Counted from the stretch's first letter, positions 1 to 9,312 are shown. The stretch: DNA of 64,000 nucleotides from Sulfidibacter corallicola (GCF_017498545.1 NZ_CP071793.1:1550001-1614000), one strand, 5' to 3'. Numbers and translations: made by a program. The notes: generated by a model from the letters alone, not told the origin.

Positions 1-170
1 CGCAGGTCGATGACCGCGTAATCGGGCCGTTGGCACGCCAGGTAGGCCTGAAGATCGACCATGTGGGCCACGATATCGGCCGTGAAACCCCGCTCTCGAA
101 ACTCCAGGGCGAGGGTTTCGGCCAGATCCACGTCGTCTTCCACGAAGAGAATGCGCTTGGGTTCGGACAT
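1..170 (-). CDS. RegA/ActR-like response regulator (N-terminal part)
   Basis: Only the first 56 codons are in the window; the 3' end lies beyond base 1. The reading frame begins with ATG at 170 and encodes a receiver-domain start: a beta-1 strand ILFVEDD with the acidic pair, and PDYAVIDLR around the phospho-acceptor Asp. The wording AVIDLR resembles RegA/PrrA/ActR regulators (known family pattern AVVDLRL). It starts about 15 bases after the stop of the RegB-like kinase, so the two are surely one operon. Inferred role: phosphorylated DNA-binding output of that kinase. The C-terminal Fis-like helix-turn-helix expected for RegA cannot be seen here. Confidence 0.85.
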   Translation of the reverse strand, partial: MSEPKRILFVEDDVDLAETLALEFRERGFTADIVAHMVDLQAYLACQRPDYAVIDL

Positions 171-185
171 GCTCGAAATCCTCCG

Positions 186-1439
186 TCAATGGGCGCGAGC
201 CGGAAAGAACAGCGACACCTGGGCGCCGCCGCTGGGAGGCCGATCCAGTTGAAGCTGCCCGCCCAAGGCGTTCATCAGCAGGGTGGCGTTGTAGAGGCCG
301 AGCCCGGCGCCGTCGGGTTTGGTGGAGCAAAACGGCTGGCCCAGGGTCTCGATCGCGACGTCCGGCCAGCCGGGACCCTGGTCCCGAATGGCGAGGGCCA
401 CCCCTTTTTCGACGTTCCGGGTTTGCAGGGTGACGGTGCCCTCGTTGTCCATCGCTTCGCAGGCGTTGTCCAGAAGGTCCCACACCATTTGCGCCACCGG
501 TAGCGGTGGGAAGGTGGGCCGCAGGTGGTGTTCGAATTGGAAATCGACGGCGATGCGGGTTTGCGGCCGTGCCTCGCGCCAGGACTGGAACACCTCTTCC
601 AGGTAGGCCGCGAAGTCGATGGCGTGATCGTGCAGGCCTTCGGGCGTCAGGCGCATGTCCTGGAGATCGTCCAAGGCGTTTTTGCATTGGGCGAGGGCCC
701 GTTCGATCACGGCCACGTCGTCGGCGAGTTCGGGGGCGCGGTTTTGGAGGCGGCGGGCGCGCAGGCCGATGGTGTTCAGCGGACTGAACAGGCGGTGGCA
801 CAGCCCGGCGGTCAGGGCGCCGATGCTCTGCAGCCGTTCGGCGTAGCCGTGTTGTCGGTGGAGCCGTTCGAGGTGGGCGCGGTACTGTCGCACCATTTCC
901 GCCACCATGAAGACGGAACCGAAGATCACGCTGCCGATGACCAGGTTGGGCAACAGCCAATCGAGGGCGAAGGCCCGCGAAAAGGGGAAGAGGTAATAGT
1001 GGCCGAGCGCCAAGACCGCACCGAACCAAAAGCCCCAGAACACGAAGGCACGGGAACGGGTGAGAAAGAAACCACCCAGCGCCGCGTGCAGAAACACGAG
1101 CCGGTAGAAGGGGTTGGCGTGGGCCCCGGTGAGCAACAGCAGCAAGGTGAGTTCGGTCAGGTCGAGGCTCAATTGGGTGAGAAGGTGCCAGTTGGTCATC
1201 CGGTCGGTGACGCGCTTGGCCCAATGACCGTAGATCAGCGAGAGCGCCAGGAAGCACACGACCAGCAGGGAGAGGATCAGGCTGGATCGGCTGATGAATC
1301 CCCAGTGAAACGAGAGCACCAGCACCATGCTCTGGCAACAGATCGCGATGAAACGGAGGCGAAGGATCCAGGACAGGGCCAGGGGCACTTCCCAGTCGTT
1401 CGGGGCGACAAGCTTCCATTGCCGAGGATCGCTCAGCAC
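186..1439 (-). CDS. RegB/PrrB/ActS-like membrane sensor histidine kinase
   Basis: A 417-residue kinase if started at GTG 1439, which has AGGAGG five bases upstream; a longer frame to 1661 exists but adds a basic, unconserved tail. The N-terminal half has about six hydrophobic segments (residues 25-180). Residues 105-111 read GAHANPF, matching the RegB quinone-binding heptapeptide GGxxNPF. The H-box GLCHRLFSPLNTI places the phospho-acceptor at His215, and a Cys lies 37 residues later (Cys252), near where RegB has its redox Cys. The ATPase N box (DLLDNACEAM) and G box (GAGLGLYNA) are present. Known family role: senses quinone-pool or redox state and phosphorylates RegA. That role here is inferred from these motifs and from the adjacent regulator. 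Confidence 0.85.
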   Translation of the reverse strand: MLSDPRQWKLVAPNDWEVPLALSWILRLRFIAICCQSMVLVLSFHWGFISRSSLILSLLVVCFLALSLIYGHWAKRVTDRMTNWHLLTQLSLDLTELTLLLLLTGAHANPFYRLVFLHAALGGFFLTRSRAFVFWGFWFGAVLALGHYYLFPFSRAFALDWLLPNLVIGSVIFGSVFMVAEMVRQYRAHLERLHRQHGYAERLQSIGALTAGLCHRLFSPLNTIGLRARRLQNRAPELADDVAVIERALAQCKNALDDLQDMRLTPEGLHDHAIDFAAYLEEVFQSWREARPQTRIAVDFQFEHHLRPTFPPLPVAQMVWDLLDNACEAMDNEGTVTLQTRNVEKGVALAIRDQGPGWPDVAIETLGQPFCSTKPDGAGLGLYNATLLMNALGGQLQLDRPPSGGAQVSLFFPARAH

Positions 1440-1899
1440 GCCGGCCTCCTGATTGCCTGCATCCGCCGGGCTCCGGTTCGCGGGACCGCTTCGCGGGGTG
1501 AACGAAGGTCCCAGGCGCCGGGTGGCGACGGTAGCATATTTAACCACACTCACCACCTTGCGCATTCGATGAACGGGTCGCCGGCAATCCGGCCATGGCG
1601 GAATCGAGGTCGACTGATCGCGGCGACGTTCCATTCGATGAGGCAGTATCGAATGTGGCAAGAGAACTCGGATGCGATAGGCCGACCCCGACTCGCGACA
1701 CGGTTGGATGAGACGGGACAGGCACGGGCGGCGGTGACATTTGGAATGGCGCCGCCCTGGGTTGCCGCAAATCTAACCGATCACCGAATCCTTGGGTATG
1801 CAGCAAATTGTTGCACCGGCGCGGCGGTCCGGTCGGGACCGCGACCAGGCTGGCGCGGGGCCGCTCGCGGGGGCCGGCGCGGTATGGATCCCGAGCGCC
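1440..1899. other. Intergenic region upstream of the RegB-like kinase
   Basis: This 460-base stretch separates the kinase from the 3' end of the TonB receptor; both genes read leftward. It must hold the kinase promoter and the receptor's terminator. GC-rich complementary blocks lie around 1830-1890 but have no T-tract. Overlapping frames on both strands show no family signature, and I support no gene here. Confidence 0.5.
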
Positions 1900-4203
1900 T
1901 TACTTGCGCCCCTTGCGCGAGAAGGGATCCTGCACCCGCAGCACCAGGAAGAAGCTGCGGCCGGAGCGTTCCGATTCGAATCCCGACTCGGTGATGTCGC
2001 TCTCGGTCAGCAGCCCGTCGAACTCAGCAAAGGCGACCGTGTTGGCGCCGTCGTTGAGATTGCGTCCCGTGAGGCGCAGCGACCAGCGTTCGGCCCAGCG
2101 GTATTCCACCAGGACTTCCAGCGCGTCGCCGGTTGAAATCACCGTTTTCTCCGTGGCCAGGTTCTCTTCCACGTCGCCCTGTGAAATCCAGTTGGCGCCC
2201 CAGGTCAGGCCGAGCTGCGGGAAGCTGTGCAGGAATCCGGTATTGATCACGTGATCGGCCTGGAGGTTGAAGCCGCGCTCGCGCCCGGTAATCGGATCGA
2301 CGACCTCCGAATGTTGCAGCGCCAGGTTGGCAAAAAAGCTCACATTGGGCAAGCCGAGGAAAATCAGCGGCAAGCCCAGATCCAATTCCAGCCCGTAGGC
2401 CTCGCCGTCGCCGATGTTGCGCATTTCGAGCGTCCTGCCCTCCCGTTGCACGGCCTCCACGTGATCGCGGATATCGCGGAAGTAGAGGTTCCCGCCAACC
2501 ACGCCCTCGAATTTCGCGAACCGAAAGGTGATCCCGGCATCCAGGCCGAGGGCCGTCTCGGCTTCCAGGTTGGGATTGCCGAAGGTGGTGAACCCTTCGA
2601 TGGGTTCGTCGCGCTGCGGGAAGGGCTGCAGGTTCTGGAAGTCGGGACGGGTGGTGGTGCGGGCCGCGCTGAAGTGGATGCGGGTGTAGGGAGAGACCCG
2701 GTGGCGGTAATGAATCGAGGGGAAGAGTTCGGTCCGGTCGCGTGTCGTTTGGGCGTCGGGCAGGTCCAGCCGGGTATGCTCCAGACGCAGGCCGAACTGC
2801 ACGTGGTGCGCCTTCCTGGGTTCCCAGGTGTCGGTGGCGAACAGGTCGACACGCCGCTCTTCGATGGCGAAGACGCCGCCCCGTTCCAGCTCGGCCGATG
2901 CGCCTTCGTCGAATTCGAAAAAACGGCGGCGCGATTTGCGGCGCTTTTCACTCAGGTCGAGACCCACGTGGAGCAGGTGGTCGTTGGCGAGCGCCCAGCG
3001 CGAAGCGGCCCGGAACCGGGTTTCGTGGTCTCTGGTTCGGTCGGTTTCCACCTCTTCCACTTGGCGGCCTTCCTCGGCGATGGAACCGATATCCGCGTGC
3101 TCATCAACCTCGAGGTCGTCGTGACTGAGGCCGAGGCGCAGGTTGCCGCTGCCGGCGATGGGCAGTTCCAGTCCCAGGCGGAGACGCCAGTTGCGGCGCC
3201 GGTCGTCCGTGTCGTCGAAAATGGTTTCGTCTTCCGGCGGCTCGGTGCCGCCATCGTCATCTTCTCCTTCTTCGTCTTCGCCGTCTTCACCATCACCCTC
3301 GCCGTCCTCGCCGTCTTGGCCATCACCCTCGTCGTCACTACCGTCGTCTTCGCCGTCTTCACCGTCCGGTGGGTCCGGGAAGTCCAAAACCGTCAGGGTC
3401 GCCATTTCCCGCTCGGTTCGATCGCTGTCGAACAGGAAACCGCCGAGTTCGAAGGCGCCGCCTCCCGCCAGTTCCCAACGCAAACTGGTCTGGATGTTCA
3501 AATCTTTTGCATCCAAAACGTTGCGTTCGTCTTTGAATATGGATGCACCGGACTCGTCGCGCAGATCGGTGGTCTGGACCTTGGGGTTGTGGCGGTTCAG
3601 CCACGAGGCCGAAACCGAGGCGCGCGCCGTACCCAGGGCGCCCCGCCAGGTGATCGCCGATTGGCCCCGCGTCTTGTCGTCGGCCTGGTAGAACCGTGCG
3701 CCGGTAAGCAGTTCCAGGCCCGATTCGGCGGCCGTTTCCTTCAGCACGATGTTGATGGTCCCGCCAATGCCTTGGGCGTCGGTCGAGGCGTCCGGTGCGC
3801 GCTGGATCTCGATGCGCTCGACCAACTCGGCGGGAATGCGGTCGATCGTGACGGTGCGGTCGTTGTCCGCGCCGGGCAACCGTTCGCCGTTGATCAGGAT
3901 TTGGGTGTGGCGCGGTTCCAGGCCGCGCAATTGAGGCACCTCGAACTCGCCGGCATCGGCCGAGCCGGTGATGCCGGGGATGCGTTTGAGGATGTCGCCG
4001 ACACTGGAGGGTTCGAATCGCTCGAAAAACGTCTTGTCGTAGACCAGGGTGGGTGCCATGGCGTCGCTGCGGTCCTGAAAGTCCTCGCGCTGGTAGGTGA
4101 CGCGCATGCGTTCTTCGATGACCGGGTCCGTATCCGACTCCGGCTGCCAGGCGAGCCATGTCAGCGCGAGGGTGATGGCGGTGGTGGCCAGGGTGGAGAT
4201 CAT
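1900..4203 (-). CDS. TonB-dependent outer-membrane receptor with acidic loop
   Basis: A 767-residue TonB-dependent receptor. It has an N-terminal signal-like segment (about residues 1-19) and a plug domain with SVGDILKRIPGI, QLRGLEPRHTQILINGERL and ERIEIQRAPDAS..GIGGTINIV, all classical plug motifs. A C-terminal beta-barrel ends in FFLVLRVQDPFSRKGRK, so Phe is not the last residue. About residues 279-318 (bases 3249-3368) form a run of Asp, Glu and Gly, likely a surface loop, within an otherwise ordinary barrel. Substrate is unknown; the family imports siderophores, cobalamin, metals or glycans. It lies 156 bases downstream of the kinase at 4360-5805 on the same strand, so control by that two-component system is plausible. 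Confidence 0.9.
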   Translation of the reverse strand: MISTLATTAITLALTWLAWQPESDTDPVIEERMRVTYQREDFQDRSDAMAPTLVYDKTFFERFEPSSVGDILKRIPGITGSADAGEFEVPQLRGLEPRHTQILINGERLPGADNDRTVTIDRIPAELVERIEIQRAPDASTDAQGIGGTINIVLKETAAESGLELLTGARFYQADDKTRGQSAITWRGALGTARASVSASWLNRHNPKVQTTDLRDESGASIFKDERNVLDAKDLNIQTSLRWELAGGGAFELGGFLFDSDRTEREMATLTVLDFPDPPDGEDGEDDGSDDEGDGQDGEDGEGDGEDGEDEEGEDDDGGTEPPEDETIFDDTDDRRRNWRLRLGLELPIAGSGNLRLGLSHDDLEVDEHADIGSIAEEGRQVEEVETDRTRDHETRFRAASRWALANDHLLHVGLDLSEKRRKSRRRFFEFDEGASAELERGGVFAIEERRVDLFATDTWEPRKAHHVQFGLRLEHTRLDLPDAQTTRDRTELFPSIHYRHRVSPYTRIHFSAARTTTRPDFQNLQPFPQRDEPIEGFTTFGNPNLEAETALGLDAGITFRFAKFEGVVGGNLYFRDIRDHVEAVQREGRTLEMRNIGDGEAYGLELDLGLPLIFLGLPNVSFFANLALQHSEVVDPITGRERGFNLQADHVINTGFLHSFPQLGLTWGANWISQGDVEENLATEKTVISTGDALEVLVEYRWAERWSLRLTGRNLNDGANTVAFAEFDGLLTESDITESGFESERSGRSFFLVLRVQDPFSRKGRK

Positions 4204-4359
4204 CGCAAACCTCTCTTGGGGTGGACGACCCCGGGTGATGGCTCCGGTGATGGCCGGGTTCCGTCGAGATCGGGCGACGGTTCCGGCGTCGTCGGGAGAC
4301 GGTCCGTGGACGAGGGCTTCGGGACGTTTCGTTCGTGCGTGCTTACCCTGAAAGGTAGG

Positions 4360-5805
4360 TCATGGGCGGGGAAAGAACAGGGAAAGCGAGAAATTCTGGT
4401 TCACGAGCCGGGTACTCACCTGGATTTCGAGAATCTTGGTGAACGAACTCACGATGGCCAGGCCCAGGCCCGTATTTTTTCCACCGGTTCTGGCGCTGTC
4501 CTTCTGCCAGAACCGATCGAACATTTGGCGTAGGTCCACCGAATCCAGTTGCGGTGCCGGATTGGTCACCACCACCTCGGTGCCGCTGTCGCCGGCGGTG
4601 AGTTCCACGCGCACCGTGCTGCCGGGCGGACTGTGGGTGACCGCGTTGTTGAGCAGGTTTTGGAAGATCTGTTCCACCATGATCCGGTCGGATTGGATGC
4701 GGACGGGATCTTCCACCATGAAGGAGAGCTGGATGTTTCGCGGCGCGGCAGCGATGGCGGCTCGGGACCAGGCCTTTCGGATCGCTTCGGTGACGTCGAT
4801 TTCTTCGGGAATGGTGACCCGTGAACCGCTGTCGCAGCGTGTCAGATCGAGCAGGTTCTCGACCAGGTGTTGCATTTCCAGGGAGATGTCGTGGACGTCC
4901 CCGAGGAACGAGGAGACCATGGCCACGTCGTTCGGGTCGCGCAGGCCGACCTCCGACAGGGTGCGCAGCTCGGAAAGCGGAGTGCGCAGCTCGTGGGCCA
5001 CGTCGCTGGTGAAGCGGCGTTCGCGGATGACGGCTTCCTCCAGCCGTTCCAGCAGGGCGTTCAGTTGGGTGACGACGGGGTTCAGCTCCATGACGGGTCG
5101 GTTCAGGTCGATTCGGCAGGTGAGATCCTCGGAATCGATGGCCATGACTTGGCGGCGTATGTCGTCCAACGGCGCCAGGCCGCGGCGTAGAACGAAGCGG
5201 ACCAGGAGGATGATGAGACCCAGCAGAAAGGCCAGCGAACCCCAGATCCAGGTGCGGATCACCAGCAGGAACCGGTCGAAGTCGCCGCGTTTGCGCGCCA
5301 GCAGGAGGGTCACCACCTCACTGTGATCGTCTCCCAGCTCCAGTTGGCCTTCCACGTCCGCGTCCTCCTTTTGGGGGATGAAGGAGACGATGACCGTGCG
5401 GCAGGTGCCGGTGCCGTCCAGCTCCATGTCACCGAACCTCGGCGCGGGCACGGGGTCGTGCGGCAGGTTCAATTTGCGTCCCACCAGGGACTCGCTACCC
5501 TCCAGGAGCTTGTCGTCGGGCAGCCAGACCTCGAAGAATTCACCACCCTCGGGCGTTTCGAATTCGGGCATGAACTCGCCGGCGTAGTCCAATTCGATGC
5601 CTTCGTCGAATTCCTTCGTCAATGTGATCAGGGTCTGGGCCCGGCCCATCAGGTCTTCGTCGTAGCGATCCTCGAGAAAGGTCCGGATGCGGCTGTCCAG
5701 CAACAGCGAAGTGACCACGACCAAAAAACCGGCGCCGAACAACAACGCCGCGGTCAGGTACCCGTGGATGGATTGCGTCCAGGGTGGGGGAATGAAGCGT
5801 TTCAT
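4360..5805 (-). CDS. Sensor histidine kinase (HAMP, HisKA, HATPase)
   Basis: 481 residues. TM1 is at about 15-37 and TM2 at about 184-209, bracketing a roughly 145-residue periplasmic sensor region. A HAMP linker follows (the segment with RRGLAPLDDIRRQVMAI). The H-box DVAHELRTPLSELR has its phospho-acceptor near His271. The ATPase N box reads NLLNNAVTHSPPGS and the G box GGKNTGLGLAIVSS. Its ATG overlaps the TGA of the response regulator (ATGA at 5802-5805), indicating translational coupling. Known class: OmpR-linked membrane kinases such as CusS or QseC types. The signal is unknown; the adjacent TonB receptor hints at metal or nutrient sensing, which is inference. Confidence 0.93.
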   Translation of the reverse strand: MKRFIPPPWTQSIHGYLTAALLFGAGFLVVVTSLLLDSRIRTFLEDRYDEDLMGRAQTLITLTKEFDEGIELDYAGEFMPEFETPEGGEFFEVWLPDDKLLEGSESLVGRKLNLPHDPVPAPRFGDMELDGTGTCRTVIVSFIPQKEDADVEGQLELGDDHSEVVTLLLARKRGDFDRFLLVIRTWIWGSLAFLLGLIILLVRFVLRRGLAPLDDIRRQVMAIDSEDLTCRIDLNRPVMELNPVVTQLNALLERLEEAVIRERRFTSDVAHELRTPLSELRTLSEVGLRDPNDVAMVSSFLGDVHDISLEMQHLVENLLDLTRCDSGSRVTIPEEIDVTEAIRKAWSRAAIAAAPRNIQLSFMVEDPVRIQSDRIMVEQIFQNLLNNAVTHSPPGSTVRVELTAGDSGTEVVVTNPAPQLDSVDLRQMFDRFWQKDSARTGGKNTGLGLAIVSSFTKILEIQVSTRLVNQNFSLSLFFPRP

Positions 5806-6467
5806 GGAATCACGTACCCGAAACCCCGTCGGGTTTGAATCAGGTTGGGTTCTCCGCGAATCCTGATCTTCTTGCGGATTTTACACACCACCACGTCGAT
5901 GACGTTGCTGGACACGTCGCCGTAACCCTCGTAGAGGTGATCCACCAGGGTGTCGCGACTGACCACGCGGCCGCGGCGCGACAGCAGGTATTCCAGAAGG
6001 GTGAATTCCTTGGGGGAGAGGTTGACCTCGTCGTCGCCGCGCCACACCTTGCCCAGGGCCGTGTTGACCTTCAGCGCACCGATCTGGACGATCGGGTTCT
6101 TGGTGGCGTAGCGGCGGCGAATCAGCGCCTTGACGCGAGCCAGGAGTTCGGTGAAGTCGAAGGGTTTGATCAGGTAGTCGTCGGCGCCGGTTTCCAAGCC
6201 GCGAATGCGGTCCGCCACCTGATCCTTGGCGGACAGGATCAGCACGTGGGTCTGTCTGCCGCCGGCCCGCAATTTCTCGAGGATCGTGAGTCCATTCATG
6301 CCTGGCAGCATGAGGTCCAAGACGATGACGTCGTAATCGTAGGCGACGGCCATGTCGTAGGCTTCGCGTCCTTCGCCGCAGACATCCACGGCGAATCCTT
6401 CCTTTTCCAGGCCTTTTTTGAGCGAGTTCTGAAGGCGTACCGAATCCTCGACCAGCAGCAGCTTCAT
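5802..6467 (-). CDS. OmpR-family response regulator
   Basis: 221 residues from ATG 6467, preceded by GAGG five bases upstream; a longer frame to 6563 lacks receiver homology at its N-terminus. The receiver starts MKLLLVEDS, with phospho-acceptor Asp in YDVIVLDLMLPGMNG and the conserved Lys in DDYLIKPFDFTELLARV. The C-terminal winged helix carries LSPKEFTLLEYLLSRRGRVV, DTLVDHLY and the TRRGFGYVI terminus typical of OmpR/PhoB. It overlaps the kinase gene by four bases and heads a module that continues into the TonB receptor at 1900-4203. Its DNA targets cannot be read from the sequence. Confidence 0.95.
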   Translation of the reverse strand: MKLLLVEDSVRLQNSLKKGLEKEGFAVDVCGEGREAYDMAVAYDYDVIVLDLMLPGMNGLTILEKLRAGGRQTHVLILSAKDQVADRIRGLETGADDYLIKPFDFTELLARVKALIRRRYATKNPIVQIGALKVNTALGKVWRGDDEVNLSPKEFTLLEYLLSRRGRVVSRDTLVDHLYEGYGDVSSNVIDVVVCKIRKKIRIRGEPNLIQTRRGFGYVIP

Positions 6468-6774
6468 GTCGACCTCACGGGTACGGGTGTGCCGCGCCGT
6501 GAACCGCGCCGTCCCCGGCTGGGACGACGACCTGGCACCGTGGCGCATGCTCTGGAATACCAAGCTGATTCCAAAGCATTTGAGTCGAGAAGCGGGTGGG
6601 TGATCCCGCCCTGCTCACTATGTACCTTATTCGGTCAAGATTAACGTTGGATTAAGACTCGACAGCCAATCTGAGTTCCGGTAAAAGATCGTGGGTTCGG
6701 GATCCGGACCCGAGGTGCTTCGTGAATTTCGCCGATTCGCGCTGTCTCGAACCTTGCTCCATCCGGCAGTGCGG
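6468..6774. other. Intergenic region, promoter side of the first RR-HK module
   Basis: 307 bases between the stop of the lipoprotein-type barrel gene and the start of the response regulator, both leftward. It includes AT-richer sequence around 6615-6660 (for example TTAACGTTGGATTAA) that could be promoter or operator DNA. No gene, and no clear intrinsic terminator with a T-tract, was seen. Confidence 0.5.
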
Positions 6775-7803
6775 TTAGAAATCCACGCTGAAACTGAGGT
6801 TGAACCCGAAGGATTCGTCGGCGTCCTCCGTGGAAAAGTGATGGCCGTCCGCGTCGTAGAAGCGCCATTCGTTCTCGAACCCGTAATTCACGTCCGCCAC
6901 GAAGGCCCATCGCCGGGTCAAGTGATGTCGATAGCTGAGACCCGCTCCGAATCGCGTCCACTCCACGAAGCCCCCTTCGATCGCGGGGGCCCGGTCGGCG
7001 CGGCGAAACAGACCGCCGTCGCCGTTCAGGGCCAGAGCCAGGGACGAGGTTTCGTTGAAGGCATAGCGCAGTTCCGTGTTGGGAAAGCCGAAGGCCGCCG
7101 ACCATCCCTTTGTGGCGTGTTCATTCCAGCTCAGACCCAACATGGGGAACAGGTCGAAACGTAAATCGACCTTGGGATGCCAGTTGTAGGCGACTCCCGC
7201 AAACAACTGAAACGTCGCCGATTTTTGCCACATCAGGCCGACGGCCGCATCGTATGAAATGGCGTCCGACGTGTCGTCTTCCCATCCCATCGTGGCCCCA
7301 ATCCCGAACATCATCCCCAAATTCTCACGAAGCGGGACGAACTGGTTGGTACTGAGCGACAGGGATTGCAATTCGGACCAGGGTTCCCCCGAACCGTCCG
7401 AAAAATCCAGAGATTGCGCGTCGGACCACGAGAAATCGTAGCGCTGGTAGGCGACATCCAGAAAAGGCAGTTCCAGTTCGAGGCCGGTTCGCGAATAACC
7501 GAATTCACCGGGCTGGTCGGTGAAGCCGGTGTCGGCCACGTTCGCGAAGCTCAACTGGGCGGAAAAAGAAGACGGGTCCCTGGCCGAGGGGCGCTCCTCA
7601 GCGGCCGGCTGGCGCGTCGTTTGGACCTCGTTCGATGGGGTCCGGGTCGAGATCTCCGGTTTGGCGGATGTTCGGGTGGCCTGGGTATCGGCGATCTCGG
7701 GTGCCGCGTTGGCCTTCTTGTTCGTGCAGCTCGTCGTGAGAAGCGCGATGAGGGTGCCCGCTGCGATGGCCCACATCCATGGCTTCCTGTGGTGGTACGT
7801 CAT
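6775..7803 (-). CDS. Putative outer-membrane beta-barrel with lipoprotein-like N-terminus
   Basis: 342 residues from ATG 7803. The N-terminus MTYHHRKPWMWAIAAG then hydrophobic residues then LLTTSC is a typical signal with lipobox and Cys near residue 26. A Ser/Thr/Pro/Glu-rich linker of about 65 residues follows. The rest is alternating amphipathic beta-strands with many aromatic residues, ending in SFSVDF with C-terminal Phe, the usual barrel-assembly signal. An in-frame extension to 8016 lacks a signal sequence and was rejected, although the Shine-Dalgarno at 7803 is weak. A lipidated Cys in front of a barrel is unusual; outer-membrane anchoring is inferred. It lies 130 bases downstream of the kinase at 7934-9310, so it may be a target of that system. 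Confidence 0.75.
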   Translation of the reverse strand: MTYHHRKPWMWAIAAGTLIALLTTSCTNKKANAAPEIADTQATRTSAKPEISTRTPSNEVQTTRQPAAEERPSARDPSSFSAQLSFANVADTGFTDQPGEFGYSRTGLELELPFLDVAYQRYDFSWSDAQSLDFSDGSGEPWSELQSLSLSTNQFVPLRENLGMMFGIGATMGWEDDTSDAISYDAAVGLMWQKSATFQLFAGVAYNWHPKVDLRFDLFPMLGLSWNEHATKGWSAAFGFPNTELRYAFNETSSLALALNGDGGLFRRADRAPAIEGGFVEWTRFGAGLSYRHHLTRRWAFVADVNYGFENEWRFYDADGHHFSTEDADESFGFNLSFSVDF

Positions 7804-7933
7804 GCGCGCATCATGAATGTTCAAGGTGGCTGCAAAGTTGCCGAAAGATGACCATTTGGTCATCTTCGCGCTTCCGGGGCCCCGATTCTTCGATGAACGG
7901 GGCGGTTCGCTCTGCCGATTTTCCCATGGGAGA

Positions 7934-9310
7934 TCATCGCTCGGGTGAATCGGGAAGCCACAAAACGAAACGGGCGCCGCCGTTGGGTTCGTCGTCGATC
8001 TCGATGCGCCCGCCATGGGCTCGGATGGCCGCTTGGACGTAGCTCAGACCGAGGCCATAGCCGGGTGTGCCTCGCGAAGTATCTCCGCGGTAAAAGCGGT
8101 CGAACACGCGCGAGCGATCCGCGAGCGGGACGCCGGGCCCGGTATCCGAGACGACGAGCACCACCTGATATCGGAGACCTTCGACCGATAGCCGGACGGT
8201 ACCTTGGCGCGGCGTGAATTTGATGGCATTGTCGACGAGATTCGCGAGGACTCGGCGCATCGTTGCCGGATCGACCCGGGCCATTGTCTCACCTTGCTTG
8301 GTAAATTCCAGGTGAATGCCTTTCTCCTCGGCCAGGTCTCCGTAGATGTCCAGGGTGTCGTGCATCAACTCGGAAAGATCGGTGGGGACCAACCGAGTCG
8401 GATGCGTGCGGGCGTCGAGGGCGATGATTTCGAGGGTCGTATCGATCAGTCCTTCCAGGGCCAGGGTCTCTTCCACCACCAGCGAGGCCGTCTCTTTGTA
8501 ATCCTCGCCACTCTTCTCTCCGCGAAGCGCCAGTTCGGAATAACCGCGAATGCGGGTCAGGGGTCCGCGCAGGTCGTGGGCCATCGAGGCCGACACGCCC
8601 TTGACGTCCTTTACCAGGGTTTCGATGCGGTCGAGCATGGTGTTGAAGGCGTTCGCCAATTCCGAGACTTCGACCACGCTCTGTCTGGCAGGTACGCGTG
8701 CCGCCAAGTCGCCCTTCAAGATGTCTCGGGCGGTCAAGGTCACGTCGCGAACGCCTTTCATCGCCCGCCGTGCCATCCACCATCCGATGCTGGCGGCAAC
8801 CAGGGACAACAAGACGACGCTCAGTAGACCGAAGCGCATGACGCGACCTTCCAATGCCGGGTCAGGCAGCAACAATGCGCCGGCCTGAAAGGCGAATCCT
8901 TTTTCGAATTTTCGGGTGACGACACGTAATTCGGTGCCGTTCGCGAGACCCACCGTGTCGATGCGCTGGTGTCCCAGCCGCGTGTTCGCCGCAAGGGCCC
9001 GTACCGGTGCCAGACCCGGATGGTCCGGCATGCCTGCGGCCACCAGGACTTCGTTGTCCGGGCCGAGCACCCGCAGGTAGAAATCTTTTCCGATGGGATC
9101 CCGCTCCATGTCGGCTTTCAGGTCTTCGATGGTGCTCGGCGTATCGGGATCGGGAAGGTCGCCCTCCGCGAATTCCAACAGGAAGGTGTCGATTCCTTTT
9201 TGGTAGCTGCTGCTGATGGCGTAGCGCAGAACGCCCAACAAGGCGATGTTCAAGGCCAAGGTGAGGAAAACGAAGGACAGGGCGATGCGGGCGGTGAGCG
9301 AGCGGAACAT
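7934..9310 (-). CDS. Sensor histidine kinase (HAMP, HisKA, HATPase)
   Basis: 458 residues from ATG 9310, two bases after the regulator's TAG; an upstream start at 9331 would overlap the regulator and add seven residues. TM1 is near the N-terminus (LTARIALSFVFLTLALNIALL), a periplasmic loop of about 130 residues follows, then TM2 (FGLLSVVLLSLVAASIGWW) and HAMP. The H-box is SMAHDLRGPLTRIRGYSELA, with DLRGPL rather than the commoner ELRTPL. The N box reads NLVDNAIKFTPRQG and the G box GYGLGLSYVQAA. Known role: trans-phosphorylates its OmpR partner. The signal is unknown; the following barrel gene may be part of the response. Confidence 0.93.
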   Translation of the reverse strand: MFRSLTARIALSFVFLTLALNIALLGVLRYAISSSYQKGIDTFLLEFAEGDLPDPDTPSTIEDLKADMERDPIGKDFYLRVLGPDNEVLVAAGMPDHPGLAPVRALAANTRLGHQRIDTVGLANGTELRVVTRKFEKGFAFQAGALLLPDPALEGRVMRFGLLSVVLLSLVAASIGWWMARRAMKGVRDVTLTARDILKGDLAARVPARQSVVEVSELANAFNTMLDRIETLVKDVKGVSASMAHDLRGPLTRIRGYSELALRGEKSGEDYKETASLVVEETLALEGLIDTTLEIIALDARTHPTRLVPTDLSELMHDTLDIYGDLAEEKGIHLEFTKQGETMARVDPATMRRVLANLVDNAIKFTPRQGTVRLSVEGLRYQVVLVVSDTGPGVPLADRSRVFDRFYRGDTSRGTPGYGLGLSYVQAAIRAHGGRIEIDDEPNGGARFVLWLPDSPER

Positions 9311-9312
9311 GA

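Noticed and set aside
525..1994. A 489-codon plus-strand frame over the RegB-like kinase
   Set aside because: Shadow of the kinase in the opposite strand; no motifs.
2227..4533. A 768-codon plus-strand frame opposite the TonB receptor
   Set aside because: Shadow; the receptor has plug and barrel motifs and this frame has none.
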